From Pseudomonadota bacterium (GTDB lineage Bacteria; Pseudomonadota; Alphaproteobacteria; Sphingomonadales; Sphingomonadaceae), in contig JAEWZX010000030.1 of NCBI GenBank assembly GCA_023394965.1, positions 248,001 through 312,000 of the forward strand: a DNA stretch of 64,000 nt, given 5' to 3'. This document shows, in pieces, positions 39,280 to 48,574 of the stretch. The first letter of the stretch is position 1. Each line of letters opens with the position of its first letter. Position numbers and translations under genes: made by a program. The notes beneath the pieces were generated by a model. It saw nothing but the letters and a program-made list of their open reading frames with translations. It did not search any database and was not told the DNA's origin.

Positions 39280-39734
39280 GGTTTATGGCCTTTCCTGACC
39301 TTCATTTCGGGCGTCTGCAGCCATGAATAGCCGCTGTCCACGACAAAGCGACGACGCAGGGACGAGCGCCCGATCAGCATGGGAAATCGCATGTCGCTGC
39401 GGTCGGCGAGGCTGATTTCCGCGCGGAATTCCACATCGCCGATCTTCAGCGGGGTTTTGATGACATAGCGCCGCTGCGTTTCGCCGTTCGAACTGGTGAT
39501 GCCGCGAATATCGACGTGAACGGCTTCGCATATCTGGCGCACATGCTGCCGTGAAAAATCGACCGCGAAGCGCACGTATTTCTCGCCGTCGCGTTCGAAT
39601 TCCTCGAGCACGGTGCCATGCAGCGAGGACGTGCGCGCGCCCGTGTCGATCTTGGCGGGAACCGCGTGCAGCCCGAGGTCGGGCAAATGCACCAGTTCCC
39701 GCCACCCCACGGCGGGGAGCAGCTTGCGCTTCAT
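39276..39734 (-). CDS. RimB-like retropepsin-fold protein (ATP-dependent zinc protease family)
   Basis: 152 residues. The retropepsin-like signature is [14 protein letters not shown] near residue 27 with the active Asp; [19 protein letters not shown] closes the fold. In Pseudomonas a homologue (RimB) is encoded with RimK and removes the glutamates RimK adds. The stop overlaps the rimK start by four bases, so both are made together, as expected for a paired writer and eraser. Confidence 0.87.
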   Translation of the reverse strand: MKRKLLPAVGWRELVHLPDLGLHAVPAKIDTGARTSSLHGTVLEEFERDGEKYVRFAVDFSRQHVRQICEAVHVDIRGITSSNGETQRRYVIKTPLKIGDVEFRAEISLADRSDMRFPMLIGRSSLRRRFVVDSGYSWLQTPEMKVRKGHKP

Positions 39735-39795
39735 GCCCCCGCCACTGGCCCGAGAACGGCCATGGGCGGGAGCGTCACGGGCAAGGCCGGGCGGC

Positions 39796-41640
39796 TTACC
39801 ACCCTTCGGTCTTGCCTGCGTTCTGCTTGTCGAGCCATTCCTTGAGCGGCGCGAAATATTCCACCATCGCCTTACCGCTCATCTGGCGTTCGCCGGTGAA
39901 GGCTTCCAGCGCATCCGGCCAGGGCTTGCTGGCGCCCATTTCGAGCATGGCGTTGAGGTTCTTGCCGACTTCTTCATTGCCGTAGAACGAGCAGCGGTGC
40001 AGCGGCCCTTCCCAGCCGGCCTGATCGCAGGCAGCCTTGAAGAACTGGAACTGCAGGATGCGGGCGAGGAAATAGCGGGTGTAAGGCACATTGCCCGGCA
40101 CGTGATATTTCGCCCCGGCATCGAACTTCGTTTCGTCACGCGCCACCGGGGGCACGATGCCCTGATATTCCAGGCGCAGGTCGTTCCAGCCCTTGTTGAG
40201 CTGACCGGCGGGGATGGATCCGTCGAACAGGCCCCAGCGATACCGATCGACCATCAGGCCGAACGGCAGGAAGGCAACCTTGTCCATCGCCTGGCGAAGC
40301 AGCAGGCCGATATCCTTGTCGGTGCCGGGTACCTGGCTGGGCTGAAGCATATCGATCTGCACCAGATATTCGGGCGTAATCGACAGGGCGACCATATCGC
40401 CGATCGCTTCGTGGAAGCCGTCGTTCGCGCCATTCAGATACAGATAGTCCTGCTTGTTATAGGCGCGCTGGTAGTAATTGTGGCCGAGTTCGTGGTGGAT
40501 GGTGATGAAATCGTCGGCATTCTTCTTGATGCACATCTTGATGCGCAGATCATCGACATTGTCGACGTCCCAGGCGCTGGCATGGCACACCACTTCCCGG
40601 TCCTGCGGCTTCACGAACTGGCTGCGATCCCAGAAGGTCCCCGGCAGCGGAGCGAAGCCGAGCGAGGAGAAGAACTGTTCGCCCGTGCGAACCATCTGGA
40701 TTTCGTCCAGACCCTTCTGTTCGATCAGGTCCGTCAGATCGTAGCCGATGTCGCCCGCGCCCTTGGGCGCGACCAACGGATAGATATTGCCCCATTCCTG
40801 CGCCCACATATTGCCGAGCAGATCGGCGCGGATCGGGCCGCTAGCGGGCTGCACCTGATCGCCATATTTTTCGTTGAGCTTGCTGCGGACATAGGTGTGC
40901 AGCGCCATGTAAAGCGGCTTCACTTCCTGCCACATACGCTCTGTCTCGGCCGCAAACTGGTCGGGGTCCATGTCGTAATTGGAACGCCACATCGCGCCCA
41001 GATCGGCAAAGCCCAGTTCCTTGGCGCCTTCATTGGCGATCGCCGTCATGCGCAGGTAATCGTCACGCATCGGCGCACCGACATTGTCGTGCCAGCTGGC
41101 CCACATTTCGGCATATTCGGTCGGCGTGCGGTCGAGATTGCCCATTTCCGCTTCGATATCGCTGCCGCTGATTTCCTTGCCGTTCAGCATGCCCTTGCCC
41201 TTGCCGTACTGGCTGTTCAGGCTAGTGGCGATTTCGTTGAGTTCGGTCGCCGCGCCATCCCGCACCGGGGCCGGCATGACGATGCCATTGCGCAGGATGT
41301 CGAGCTTGCGGGCGACTTCCGGGTTCAGCCCTTTGACCTTCGCATATTTCGCCGCCTCATTCGCATAGCGGACCGACATTTCGGTCGCCTGCGCGCCGTA
41401 TTTCGCGGCCAGCGCATCGGTATCGTCGGTGATATAGGTCGAATTTACCCACGAAATTCTGGCGTATTCAACACCGAAATCCGCCATTTCCTTTTCCACC
41501 ATGGCGACCCAATCCGCCGCGCCCTTCGCGGTCATAGGATAGGCGCTGGCCGTTGCCGCCGCCGCTTGGTGATTGTCCGCAAGCGCCGGACTGGCAAGCG
41601 AAATGGCAAGGGCTGAAAGCGCAACAGAAGCGAATCTCAT
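39796..41640 (-). CDS. M2 family metallopeptidase (bacterial ACE-like)
   Basis: 614 residues. Signal peptide MRFASVALSALAISLASPAL. Zinc site ITIHHELGHNYYQ (HEXXH) with the third ligand in GFHEAIGDMVALS, and VPYTRYFLARILQFQFFKAA, which places it in the angiotensin-converting-enzyme family. Exported dipeptidyl carboxypeptidase, probably periplasmic, for peptide nutrition. The ATG at 41640 follows GAGAGGACACGT; upstream extension rejected. Confidence 0.94.
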   Translation of the reverse strand: MRFASVALSALAISLASPALADNHQAAAATASAYPMTAKGAADWVAMVEKEMADFGVEYARISWVNSTYITDDTDALAAKYGAQATEMSVRYANEAAKYAKVKGLNPEVARKLDILRNGIVMPAPVRDGAATELNEIATSLNSQYGKGKGMLNGKEISGSDIEAEMGNLDRTPTEYAEMWASWHDNVGAPMRDDYLRMTAIANEGAKELGFADLGAMWRSNYDMDPDQFAAETERMWQEVKPLYMALHTYVRSKLNEKYGDQVQPASGPIRADLLGNMWAQEWGNIYPLVAPKGAGDIGYDLTDLIEQKGLDEIQMVRTGEQFFSSLGFAPLPGTFWDRSQFVKPQDREVVCHASAWDVDNVDDLRIKMCIKKNADDFITIHHELGHNYYQRAYNKQDYLYLNGANDGFHEAIGDMVALSITPEYLVQIDMLQPSQVPGTDKDIGLLLRQAMDKVAFLPFGLMVDRYRWGLFDGSIPAGQLNKGWNDLRLEYQGIVPPVARDETKFDAGAKYHVPGNVPYTRYFLARILQFQFFKAACDQAGWEGPLHRCSFYGNEEVGKNLNAMLEMGASKPWPDALEAFTGERQMSGKAMVEYFAPLKEWLDKQNAGKTEGW

Positions 41641-41711
41641 ACGTGTCCTCTCGGGGTAAATCTGCAATATGGTTTCACGTGGTACCAGATTGCACCTGCC
41701 GCCAGGGTTAA

Positions 41712-42467
41712 TCAAGCGGTCTTGGCGAGCCATCCGGCGATAGCTTGTCCCAGATCGGGCTTGGTCACGCTGCTCATATGTGTGCCGGGAACCTCCACAT
41801 ATTCCGCATCGGGCAGCAGTTCGGCCAGCTCCCGGGCAGAACCATTGTCGCGATCTTCGTCCCCGCACACCACCAGCGTCGGCATTGCGACATGGCGAAG
41901 CAGCGCCAGATCCAGATCCGGCATGGTGTCCAGCAGCAGGCGCGCCGCCACTCGGTCGACACCCTGCGACTTCAGGAACTGCATCGAAAAGTAATCCGGG
42001 TCGCCACGCGGGATCGCGTCGAATTCATCGATCACGCGACGGAATTTAGCAGACCGGCGGTGCCATTCGCCAAGGCCGGCCGTCCCCATCCCGCCAACCA
42101 CCAGCCGTTTCGGCTCCAGCACACCATGCGCCGTGGCGTGGAGCGAGGTGCGGGCACCCAGCGAAAAACCGCCCAGATCGTAATCGTTCAGCCCATAATG
42201 GTCGACCAGCGCCGCGACATCGCGAACCAGCACATTGGCCGGATATTTCGCCGGGTCATGGGGCGCTTCGCTGTCGCCGTGAACGCGGAAATCCAGCATG
42301 AAGACTTCGTATCCCTGCGCCGCGATCGCATCGTCGTGGCCCCACTTGATCCAGTTCATCTGCGCGCTCGAAAACAGGCCGTGCAGCAACACGAACGGCC
42401 TGCCTTCGCCATGGCGATGCACCGCCAGTCGCGTCCCGTCGAAGCTTTCGAAAAACTCGCTCGTCAT
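41712..42467 (-). CDS. Alpha/beta fold hydrolase
   Basis: 251 residues. Lid-less small hydrolase: FVLLHGLFSSAQMNW oxyanion strand, nucleophile elbow GGFSLGARTSL, acid in VVCGDEDRDNGSA, His in VPGTHMSSV. No signal peptide, so cytoplasmic. Substrate unknown. Divergent from marR with a 164-bp spacer that carries the operator-like repeats. Confidence 0.88.
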   Translation of the reverse strand: MTSEFFESFDGTRLAVHRHGEGRPFVLLHGLFSSAQMNWIKWGHDDAIAAQGYEVFMLDFRVHGDSEAPHDPAKYPANVLVRDVAALVDHYGLNDYDLGGFSLGARTSLHATAHGVLEPKRLVVGGMGTAGLGEWHRRSAKFRRVIDEFDAIPRGDPDYFSMQFLKSQGVDRVAARLLLDTMPDLDLALLRHVAMPTLVVCGDEDRDNGSARELAELLPDAEYVEVPGTHMSSVTKPDLGQAIAGWLAKTA

Positions 42468-42580
42468 GTCGCCATACTACCTACTTGATCAGTCTCTTCC
42501 ACCGTGCACCACACCCGGCGCGATCCACCGTCTCATCATGCCGGAGCTGTAGCGGTCGATTGCCTTCGAGGCGACAGTGA

Positions 42581-42621
42581 TTGCAATAACTGCAACTTGC
42601 AATAATAAGCCATGTTATTAT
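42581..42621. promoter_or_regulatory. Operator-like repeats before marR-emrAB
   Basis: Two direct TTGCAATAA copies 16 bp apart (42581 and 42597) and a 7-bp-arm inverted repeat ATAATAA / TTATTAT (42602-42621), ending 10 bp before the marR start. The position and AT-rich dyad fit a MarR autorepression site. Confidence 0.6.
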
Positions 42622-42631
42622 ATCGCCGCGC

Positions 42632-43078
42632 ATGGAACAGAACATCGGCTATCTTCTTTCCGACAGCGGTCGCCTGCTGCGTAAAACGCTGGACGAACGC
42701 GTGCGGGATCTCGGCCTGACGTCAGTGCAGGCACGCCTGCTGCTCAGCCTGGTCAAGTTTCCCGACAACAATCAGGCCTTCTATGCGGAGCGGATCGAAG
42801 TCGAACCCATTACGCTCACGCGGATGGTCGACCGGATGGAAGAAGCCGGCTGGGTCGAACGTGTCGCCGACCCCACGGACCGGCGCGCACGCCTGCTGCA
42901 CCTTACCGATCAGAGCCGCGAGATCGTCGAACCGCTTCGCAAGACGGTGGAAACGATGGTGAACGACATGGCGGAAGGTTTCACACCGCAGGAACGCGAC
43001 GTGCTGGCCCGATTGCTTGGAAAAATCTCGGCCAATCTTTCAGCCGAACGAGAATACAGGAATGTCGCAAATGTCTGA
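42632..43078 (+). CDS. MarR family transcriptional regulator
   Basis: 148 residues. Winged HTH with AERIEVEPITLTRMVDRMEE as recognition helix and RVADPTDRRARLLHLT as the wing. N- and C-terminal helices form the dimer. First gene of an operon with an EmrA-like adaptor and EmrB-like pump, so it probably represses them until a drug or phenolic ligand binds, as EmrR/MprA does. Confidence 0.92.
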   Translation: MEQNIGYLLSDSGRLLRKTLDERVRDLGLTSVQARLLLSLVKFPDNNQAFYAERIEVEPITLTRMVDRMEEAGWVERVADPTDRRARLLHLTDQSREIVEPLRKTVETMVNDMAEGFTPQERDVLARLLGKISANLSAEREYRNVANV

Positions 43079-44138
43079 GGCCGATCCTCAAATCCCGGTA
43101 GATGCGGTGGAAGAACCCGAAGCAGCTGCGCCGAAGCGCAAGCGCGGTCGCCTGCTGCTGATGTTGAGCGTGCCGCTGGTGCTGCTGATCGTCGGCGGGG
43201 TGTACTGGCTGTCGCTTCAGGGCAAGGTTTCGACCGACAACGCCTATATCCAGCAGGACAAGGTGTCCGTCAGCGCCCAGGTCGGCGGTGAGATCGTTGA
43301 AGTATTCGTTGGTGAAGGCGATACGGTGAAGGCAGGCGATCTGCTGTTCCGGATCGATCCCGAACCTTACCGCCTGCAGATCGCACAGGCCAATGCCGCC
43401 ATTGCGGGGGCGCAGGCCAATGTCACCGCCCTGTCCAATTCGTCCGACCTGTCAGGTGCCGATATTTCCGCCGCGCGTGAAGACATTGCCTTTGCGCAGT
43501 CCGATTTCGAACGCAAGGATGCGCTGTATCAACGGGGTTTCGTGACCAAGGCAGATCACGATGCCGCCCGGCACCGTGTCAATCAGGCACAGGAAGCGCT
43601 GCGTCAGGCAGTTGCCCGCCAGAATGCCGCCCGTGCCAAGCTGGCGAATGGCAGCGCGGTCCCGGGTGAAAATCCGCAGATCGCTGCGGGCAAGGCGGAA
43701 AAGGCGGTTGCCGAACTGTCGCTGCGCCGTACCGAAGTGCGCGCCCCATCCGCCGGTCGTATTGCGCAGGCCGATCGCCTTCAGCAGGGACAGCAGGTCG
43801 TTCAGGGCCTGCCGGTTCTGACGCTGGTCGCCGATGGCAGCAGCTATGTCGAAGCGAACTTCAAGGAAACCGATCTTGCCGACATGAAGGTCGGCCAGCC
43901 GGCAGAAGTGCATTTCGATGCCTATCCGGGCGTCAAGCTCAAAGGCCATGTCTCCTCAATCGGCGCAGGCACCGGCAATGAATTTTCGGTCATTCCGGCC
44001 CAGAACGCCACCGGCAACTGGGTCAAGGTGACGCAGCGCGTGCCGGTGCGTATCGCGATCGATGAAAAAAGCTCGCGCCCGCTGATTGCCGGTCTTTCAA
44101 CCGAAGTAACCGTCTATACAGACGGCAAGCGGCACTGA
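43071..44138 (+). CDS. emrA: HlyD/EmrA family efflux adaptor
   Basis: 355 residues from ATG 43071, overlapping marR by 8 bp (ATG 43062 also possible). One transmembrane segment LLLMLSVPLVLLIVGGVYWL, then TDNAYIQQDKVSVSAQVGGE, the lipoyl and alpha-hairpin region, and RTEVRAPSAGRIAQ. Periplasmic membrane-fusion protein that links the EmrB pump to an outer-membrane channel; no TolC homologue lies beside it. Confidence 0.92.
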   Translation: MSEADPQIPVDAVEEPEAAAPKRKRGRLLLMLSVPLVLLIVGGVYWLSLQGKVSTDNAYIQQDKVSVSAQVGGEIVEVFVGEGDTVKAGDLLFRIDPEPYRLQIAQANAAIAGAQANVTALSNSSDLSGADISAAREDIAFAQSDFERKDALYQRGFVTKADHDAARHRVNQAQEALRQAVARQNAARAKLANGSAVPGENPQIAAGKAEKAVAELSLRRTEVRAPSAGRIAQADRLQQGQQVVQGLPVLTLVADGSSYVEANFKETDLADMKVGQPAEVHFDAYPGVKLKGHVSSIGAGTGNEFSVIPAQNATGNWVKVTQRVPVRIAIDEKSSRPLIAGLSTEVTVYTDGKRH

Positions 44139-44141
44139 TCC

Positions 44142-45725
44142 ATGGCCAGTCGCGCTGCCCCGGCGGGAGCCGCCACGGCGCCCGATCCGGCGCATGATGT
44201 CGCCCAGCTTCCCGTCGCCAATCCGGGAATCCTGATCGTCGGCATCATGGCCGCATCGCTGTTGCAGGTGCTCGATACGACCATCGCCAACGTCGCCATT
44301 CCCCATATGCGCACTGCGCTGGGGGCGACGACGGAAACGGTCACCTGGGTGCTGACCAGCTATATCATTGCCAGCGCAGTCGCCCTGCCCATCACCGGCT
44401 GGTTGTCCGACCGCGTGGGCGCCCGGCGTCTGTTCATTCTCTCCGTCGCCGGATTCATCCTGTCATCCATGCTGTGCGGCATGGCGCAGAATCTGGAAGA
44501 AATGGTGCTGTTCCGCGCCCTGCAGGGTGTTACCGGCGCCTTCATCGCGCCGCTCAGCCAGGCCTTCATGCTCGATACCAATAAGCCCAGCAAACATGCG
44601 CAGATGATGGCGCTGTGGGGCATGGGGATCATGATCGGCCCCATTCTCGGCCCGGTTCTGGGCGGATGGCTGACAGAACAGGCGAACTGGCGCTGGGTCT
44701 TCTACGTCAACCTGCCCATCGGCATCCTCAGCCTGGCCATATTGATCAGCCAGTTGCCCCATCGCGATATGGTGAAGCGCAAGTTCGACCTCGTCGGTTT
44801 CGTGTTGCTGGGTGTGGCGCTGGCAAGCTTCCAGATGCTGCTCGACCGCGGGCAGACGCTCGACTGGTACGACAGCTATGAAATCTGGCTGTGGACCTTC
44901 CTGTTCCTCAGCGCGACGTGGATGGCGGTCATCCATCTCGGCACCGCGAAGGACGGATTGTTCGACCGCGCGCTGTTCCTCGACCGCAATTTCGCGATTG
45001 CCATGGGCTTCATGCTGGCCATCGGGGTGGTGATGTTCGCCACCATGGCGCTGCTGCCGCCCATGCTGCAACAGCTGATGGGTTACGATGTGATCGACAC
45101 GGGGCTGGTGCTGATGCCGCGCGGCATCGGGGTGCTCATCTCCATGCAGTTTGCCGGCATGGCGATGCGGCGCGGGATCGATTCCCGCCCGGTCGTGGCC
45201 ACGGGCTTTCTGATCTGCGCCCTGTCGCTTTATGAAATGGCGCAGTGGTCGCTGGGCGTGGACCGGTTCCACATCGTCGCATCGGGCCTGGTCCAGGGCC
45301 TTGGCATGGGGCTGGTGTTCATCCCGCTCAACGTCAGCGCCTTCGGCACCCTGCCCCCGCGCCTGCGGACGGACGGATCGAGCCTGCTCAACCTGTTCCG
45401 TTCGCTTGGCGCATCGGCGGGCATTTCGCTCACCACCGTAATGCTGGCCCGCAATATCCAGACCGCCCATTCGGACATCGCCTCGAACCTTACCGGGGCA
45501 TCGGTGTCCAGCATGATCGATGTCAGCACGGTGGACCGTTATCAGAACCTGGGCGAAATGGCGCTCAGCCTGCTGGATCTCGAAGCGAACCGCCAGGCGG
45601 CGATGGTCGCCTATATCGACGATTTCTGGATGATGATGTGGATCACGCTGGCCGCCGTGCCGCTGGCCTTCATCATGCGCAAACCGAAACCGTCTGCGGC
45701 ACCGTTGCCACCGCCGGGCGAATGA
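44142..45725 (+). CDS. emrB: DHA2 family MFS efflux transporter EmrB
   Basis: 527 residues with about 14 transmembrane segments. ASLLQVLDTTIANVAIPHM, motif-A GWLSDRVGARRLF, and motif-C region GPILGPVLGGWLTEQANWRW are diagnostic of the EmrB/QacA group. Proton-driven export of hydrophobic compounds with EmrA. Starts 3 bp after emrA, and its stop abuts that of the convergent lipoprotein gene. Confidence 0.95.
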   Translation: MASRAAPAGAATAPDPAHDVAQLPVANPGILIVGIMAASLLQVLDTTIANVAIPHMRTALGATTETVTWVLTSYIIASAVALPITGWLSDRVGARRLFILSVAGFILSSMLCGMAQNLEEMVLFRALQGVTGAFIAPLSQAFMLDTNKPSKHAQMMALWGMGIMIGPILGPVLGGWLTEQANWRWVFYVNLPIGILSLAILISQLPHRDMVKRKFDLVGFVLLGVALASFQMLLDRGQTLDWYDSYEIWLWTFLFLSATWMAVIHLGTAKDGLFDRALFLDRNFAIAMGFMLAIGVVMFATMALLPPMLQQLMGYDVIDTGLVLMPRGIGVLISMQFAGMAMRRGIDSRPVVATGFLICALSLYEMAQWSLGVDRFHIVASGLVQGLGMGLVFIPLNVSAFGTLPPRLRTDGSSLLNLFRSLGASAGISLTTVMLARNIQTAHSDIASNLTGASVSSMIDVSTVDRYQNLGEMALSLLDLEANRQAAMVAYIDDFWMMMWITLAAVPLAFIMRKPKPSAAPLPPPGE

Positions 45726-46280
45726 TCAGCGGAAGACGCAGGTAACGCCGGCTGCCAGACCAGTGATCGTGCCATCGGGTTCGGCAAAACCGGTGATCGT
45801 GCCGTAATCCCCGCTGGTGTACTGGAACTCGCCATCGAGAGTGGTGTCGAGTTCCTGCACCTGCCGTTCCAGCTTCAGGCTTTCCAGCGTGGTAACGCCG
45901 GGGGCGATGCCGTCGGACGTAACCACGCCCTCCCCCCGGCCGAGAAACCAGCCGGCCAGCTTGTCGTCCTGATATCCGACCTTGAGCGGCCCGAAGGCGC
46001 TGAATTCCATCGGTCCGGCCCCGCATTCGTCGTTTCGGGAGGTGTTCGGCGACGCCCCGAACGCCACATCGAGCGCCTGATCGACTTGTGTTCTGGGTGT
46101 TCCGAAGCCCAGAGGCGCACCTTTCGGGCCCACGCCATTGGCATCGACCACGATCTTCGCCGTGTCGAGCAAAGCCGTAGATGCCGCCGGATTGGAGGTT
46201 TCCTCCCCGGCGGAACCATCGGATTGTCCACACGCGGCAAGCGCCAGCGGCAGGGCGACAAGAAGGGTTTTACGGATCAT
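45726..46280 (-). CDS. Putative lipoprotein of unknown function
   Basis: 184 residues. Lipobox ALAAC with Cys17, then a Ser/Gly/Asn linker and a compact domain (APLGFGTPRTQVDQALDVAFG, GPMEFSAFGPLKVGYQDDKL) with Cys pairs. No family recognised. Its start overlaps the asd stop (ATGA), so it is coupled to asd although no metabolic link is evident. Confidence 0.78.
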   Translation of the reverse strand: MIRKTLLVALPLALAACGQSDGSAGEETSNPAASTALLDTAKIVVDANGVGPKGAPLGFGTPRTQVDQALDVAFGASPNTSRNDECGAGPMEFSAFGPLKVGYQDDKLAGWFLGRGEGVVTSDGIAPGVTTLESLKLERQVQELDTTLDGEFQYTSGDYGTITGFAEPDGTITGLAAGVTCVFR

Positions 46281-47302
46281 CCCTTCTTAAGACATTCCCG
46301 CCCCAGGAGTTCCGCAATCTGCACCGCATTCAACGCCGCCCCCTTACGCAGGTTGTCCGACACGCACCACAGGGCAATGCCATTGTCGACCGTCGGATCA
46401 TCCCGCACGCGGCTGATGTAAGTCGCGCTATCTCCAGCACTTTCTACAGGTGTGACGTATCCCTCGTCTTCGCGTTTGTCGATCAGCATGATGCCCGGCG
46501 CCTCGCGCAGGATTTCCTGGGCCTGCTCCGCGCTGAGTTCGTTTTCGAATTCGATGTTCACGCTTTCGGAATGGCCGACGAACACCGGCACCCGCACGCA
46601 GGTGGCATTCAGTTTGATCTTCGGGTCGAGTATCTTCTTGGTTTCGACCACCATTTTCCATTCTTCCTTGGTCGAACCGTCATCCATGAAGACGTCGATA
46701 TGCGGAATAACGTTGAAGGCGATCTGCTTGGTGAATTTCACCGGTTCGATCGGATCGCCAACGAAGATGGCCCGGCTTTGCTGGAACAGTTCATCCATGC
46801 CCGCCTTGCCAGCGCCCGAAACGGATTGATACGTGGACACAACGACGCGCTTGATCGTCGCCGCCTTGTGAAGCGGTGCCAGCGCCACGACCAACTGCGC
46901 AGTCGAGCAGTTGGGATTGGCGATGATATTACGCTTTTTATAGTCGTGGATCGCATCGGGATTAACTTCCGGCACGATCAGCGGAACGTCAGGGTCCATC
47001 CGGTAAAGCGAGCTGTTGTCGATTATGACACAGCCAGCCGCAGCAGCCTTCGGCGCATAGTCCTTTGCCGGCCCGCTGCCCGCCGCGAAGAGTGCTATAT
47101 CCCAGCCTGACCAATCGAAATGCTCGATATTCTGGCATTTCAACATCTTGCCCGTGTCGCCGAATTCCACTTCCGAGCCGTGCGAACGGCTCGATGCAAC
47201 GGCAGCGATCTCGTCGATGGGAAACTCGCGCTCGGCAAGCACCATCATCATTTCCCGCCCGACATTTCCGGTCGCACCGACTACGGCAACACGATAGCCC
47301 AA
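46277..47302 (-). CDS. asd: Aspartate-semialdehyde dehydrogenase
   Basis: 341 residues. NADP site VAVVGATGNVGREMM, SSRSHG, catalytic Cys in ANPNCSTAQLV and His in RVPVFVGHSESV. Makes aspartate semialdehyde for lysine/diaminopimelate, threonine and methionine. Normal length and start; followed by the coupled lipoprotein gene. Confidence 0.96.
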   Translation of the reverse strand: MGYRVAVVGATGNVGREMMMVLAEREFPIDEIAAVASSRSHGSEVEFGDTGKMLKCQNIEHFDWSGWDIALFAAGSGPAKDYAPKAAAAGCVIIDNSSLYRMDPDVPLIVPEVNPDAIHDYKKRNIIANPNCSTAQLVVALAPLHKAATIKRVVVSTYQSVSGAGKAGMDELFQQSRAIFVGDPIEPVKFTKQIAFNVIPHIDVFMDDGSTKEEWKMVVETKKILDPKIKLNATCVRVPVFVGHSESVNIEFENELSAEQAQEILREAPGIMLIDKREDEGYVTPVESAGDSATYISRVRDDPTVDNGIALWCVSDNLRKGAALNAVQIAELLGRECLKKG

Positions 47303-47386
47303 TTCAACGTCTCCACTATAAGTCGACGCGGAGATAGCGATTACCTGCGCTCTCGCAAGCGCACAATCAATTGCCTGGCCTAAAGC

Positions 47387-48574
47387 TCAGACCAGTCCGG
47401 CGAAATGTGCCAGCAGGACCAGAAGCGCTCCGAAAGCCCCGATAGTGCCGGGCAAGGTGATCCAGCGTCGGCCGACGTCTTCCTTCAGCGCCAGCGCATT
47501 GAGCGTTCCGAATACCAGCAGGAATACGACACTGGCACCGCTTACCAACCCATCAAGGCCGCCCAAAATGGCGAGCGCCAGAGACATGGCCGCCAGCGCC
47601 AGCACCGCCCATTGCGGAGAACCATGCCTGTTTCGCCGACCAAGCTGGTCGGGAAGTGCCCCGTCTTCCGCAACCTCGCGGGCAAGGCGCGCGGAGGAGA
47701 ACAGCGTCGCATTAATGGCGCTGGCAGTGGAAAGTGCTGCTGCGATTGTAACAAGAACTAGCCCGGGCATTCCCAAAGCAGCCTGACCAGCCCGCGAAAG
47801 TGCAACTTCGCCGTCAGCAATCACGGCCTGTGTGCCGGTCAGCATCGGGACGGCCAGAGCCACCAAAACATAGATCACTGCAGCACTACCGATCGCCAGC
47901 GGCATGATCCGGCCCATCACGCGCTTGCGATCGGCCATCTCGTCGTAATCATAAGCGACCAGTTCGAATCCCTCGTAGGCCATGAACACGCTTGCCGCCC
48001 CGACCACCACGCCCAAAAGCCCCGGTTGCGCAACTATTTCCAACTTTACCGCATCGAATTGGGCGAGGCCGAAAGCAGCTAGCCCCGCCAGAATGGCCAA
48101 TTTAATGACCACAATCGCAATCTCCACGCCGGCAGCTTGTCCTGCCCCCCGCAGATTGATCGCTGTCATGGACAGGATGGCAAGAGCGGCCATCGCCTGC
48201 GGCAGCCAGGCTGGCCCACCTACCGCATGGCCAACATAAGCGCCGAAAGTGTAGGCATAAACTGCGCATGTCAGGACATAACCTGCCAACAGCACCCAAG
48301 CTGAACACTTCGCCAGCCGGCTGAATTTGAGATCACGCAGGAAGCTGTAAATCCCACCGGGCTCATCACGATCGATTGTGAGCGCGGCAAGGCTGTGGCC
48401 CGTAGCATAGGCGACCAGGCCGCCGAGCACAAAGCTGAGGGCGGCCCAGCGACCAGCGCTGGATATTACCACACCCAGAGTGGAGAATATCCCGCCACCG
48501 ACCATTCCGCCGACGGCGATTGCCCACACCGCAGGAAGACCCAGCGTTCCCTTGCCTTCACCCTGATCGGTCAT
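47387..48574 (-). CDS. APC family amino-acid permease
   Basis: 395 residues with about 11-12 hydrophobic segments. GLPAVWAIAVGGMVGGGIFS in TM1 is the APC substrate-binding glycine motif; AYEGFELVAYDYDEMAD and SSARLAREVAEDGALP are conserved. Inner-membrane amino-acid uptake. ATGA overlap with the upstream dipeptidyl peptidase IV gene couples peptide hydrolysis with uptake of the products. Confidence 0.88.
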   Translation of the reverse strand: MTDQGEGKGTLGLPAVWAIAVGGMVGGGIFSTLGVVISSAGRWAALSFVLGGLVAYATGHSLAALTIDRDEPGGIYSFLRDLKFSRLAKCSAWVLLAGYVLTCAVYAYTFGAYVGHAVGGPAWLPQAMAALAILSMTAINLRGAGQAAGVEIAIVVIKLAILAGLAAFGLAQFDAVKLEIVAQPGLLGVVVGAASVFMAYEGFELVAYDYDEMADRKRVMGRIMPLAIGSAAVIYVLVALAVPMLTGTQAVIADGEVALSRAGQAALGMPGLVLVTIAAALSTASAINATLFSSARLAREVAEDGALPDQLGRRNRHGSPQWAVLALAAMSLALAILGGLDGLVSGASVVFLLVFGTLNALALKEDVGRRWITLPGTIGAFGALLVLLAHFAGLV

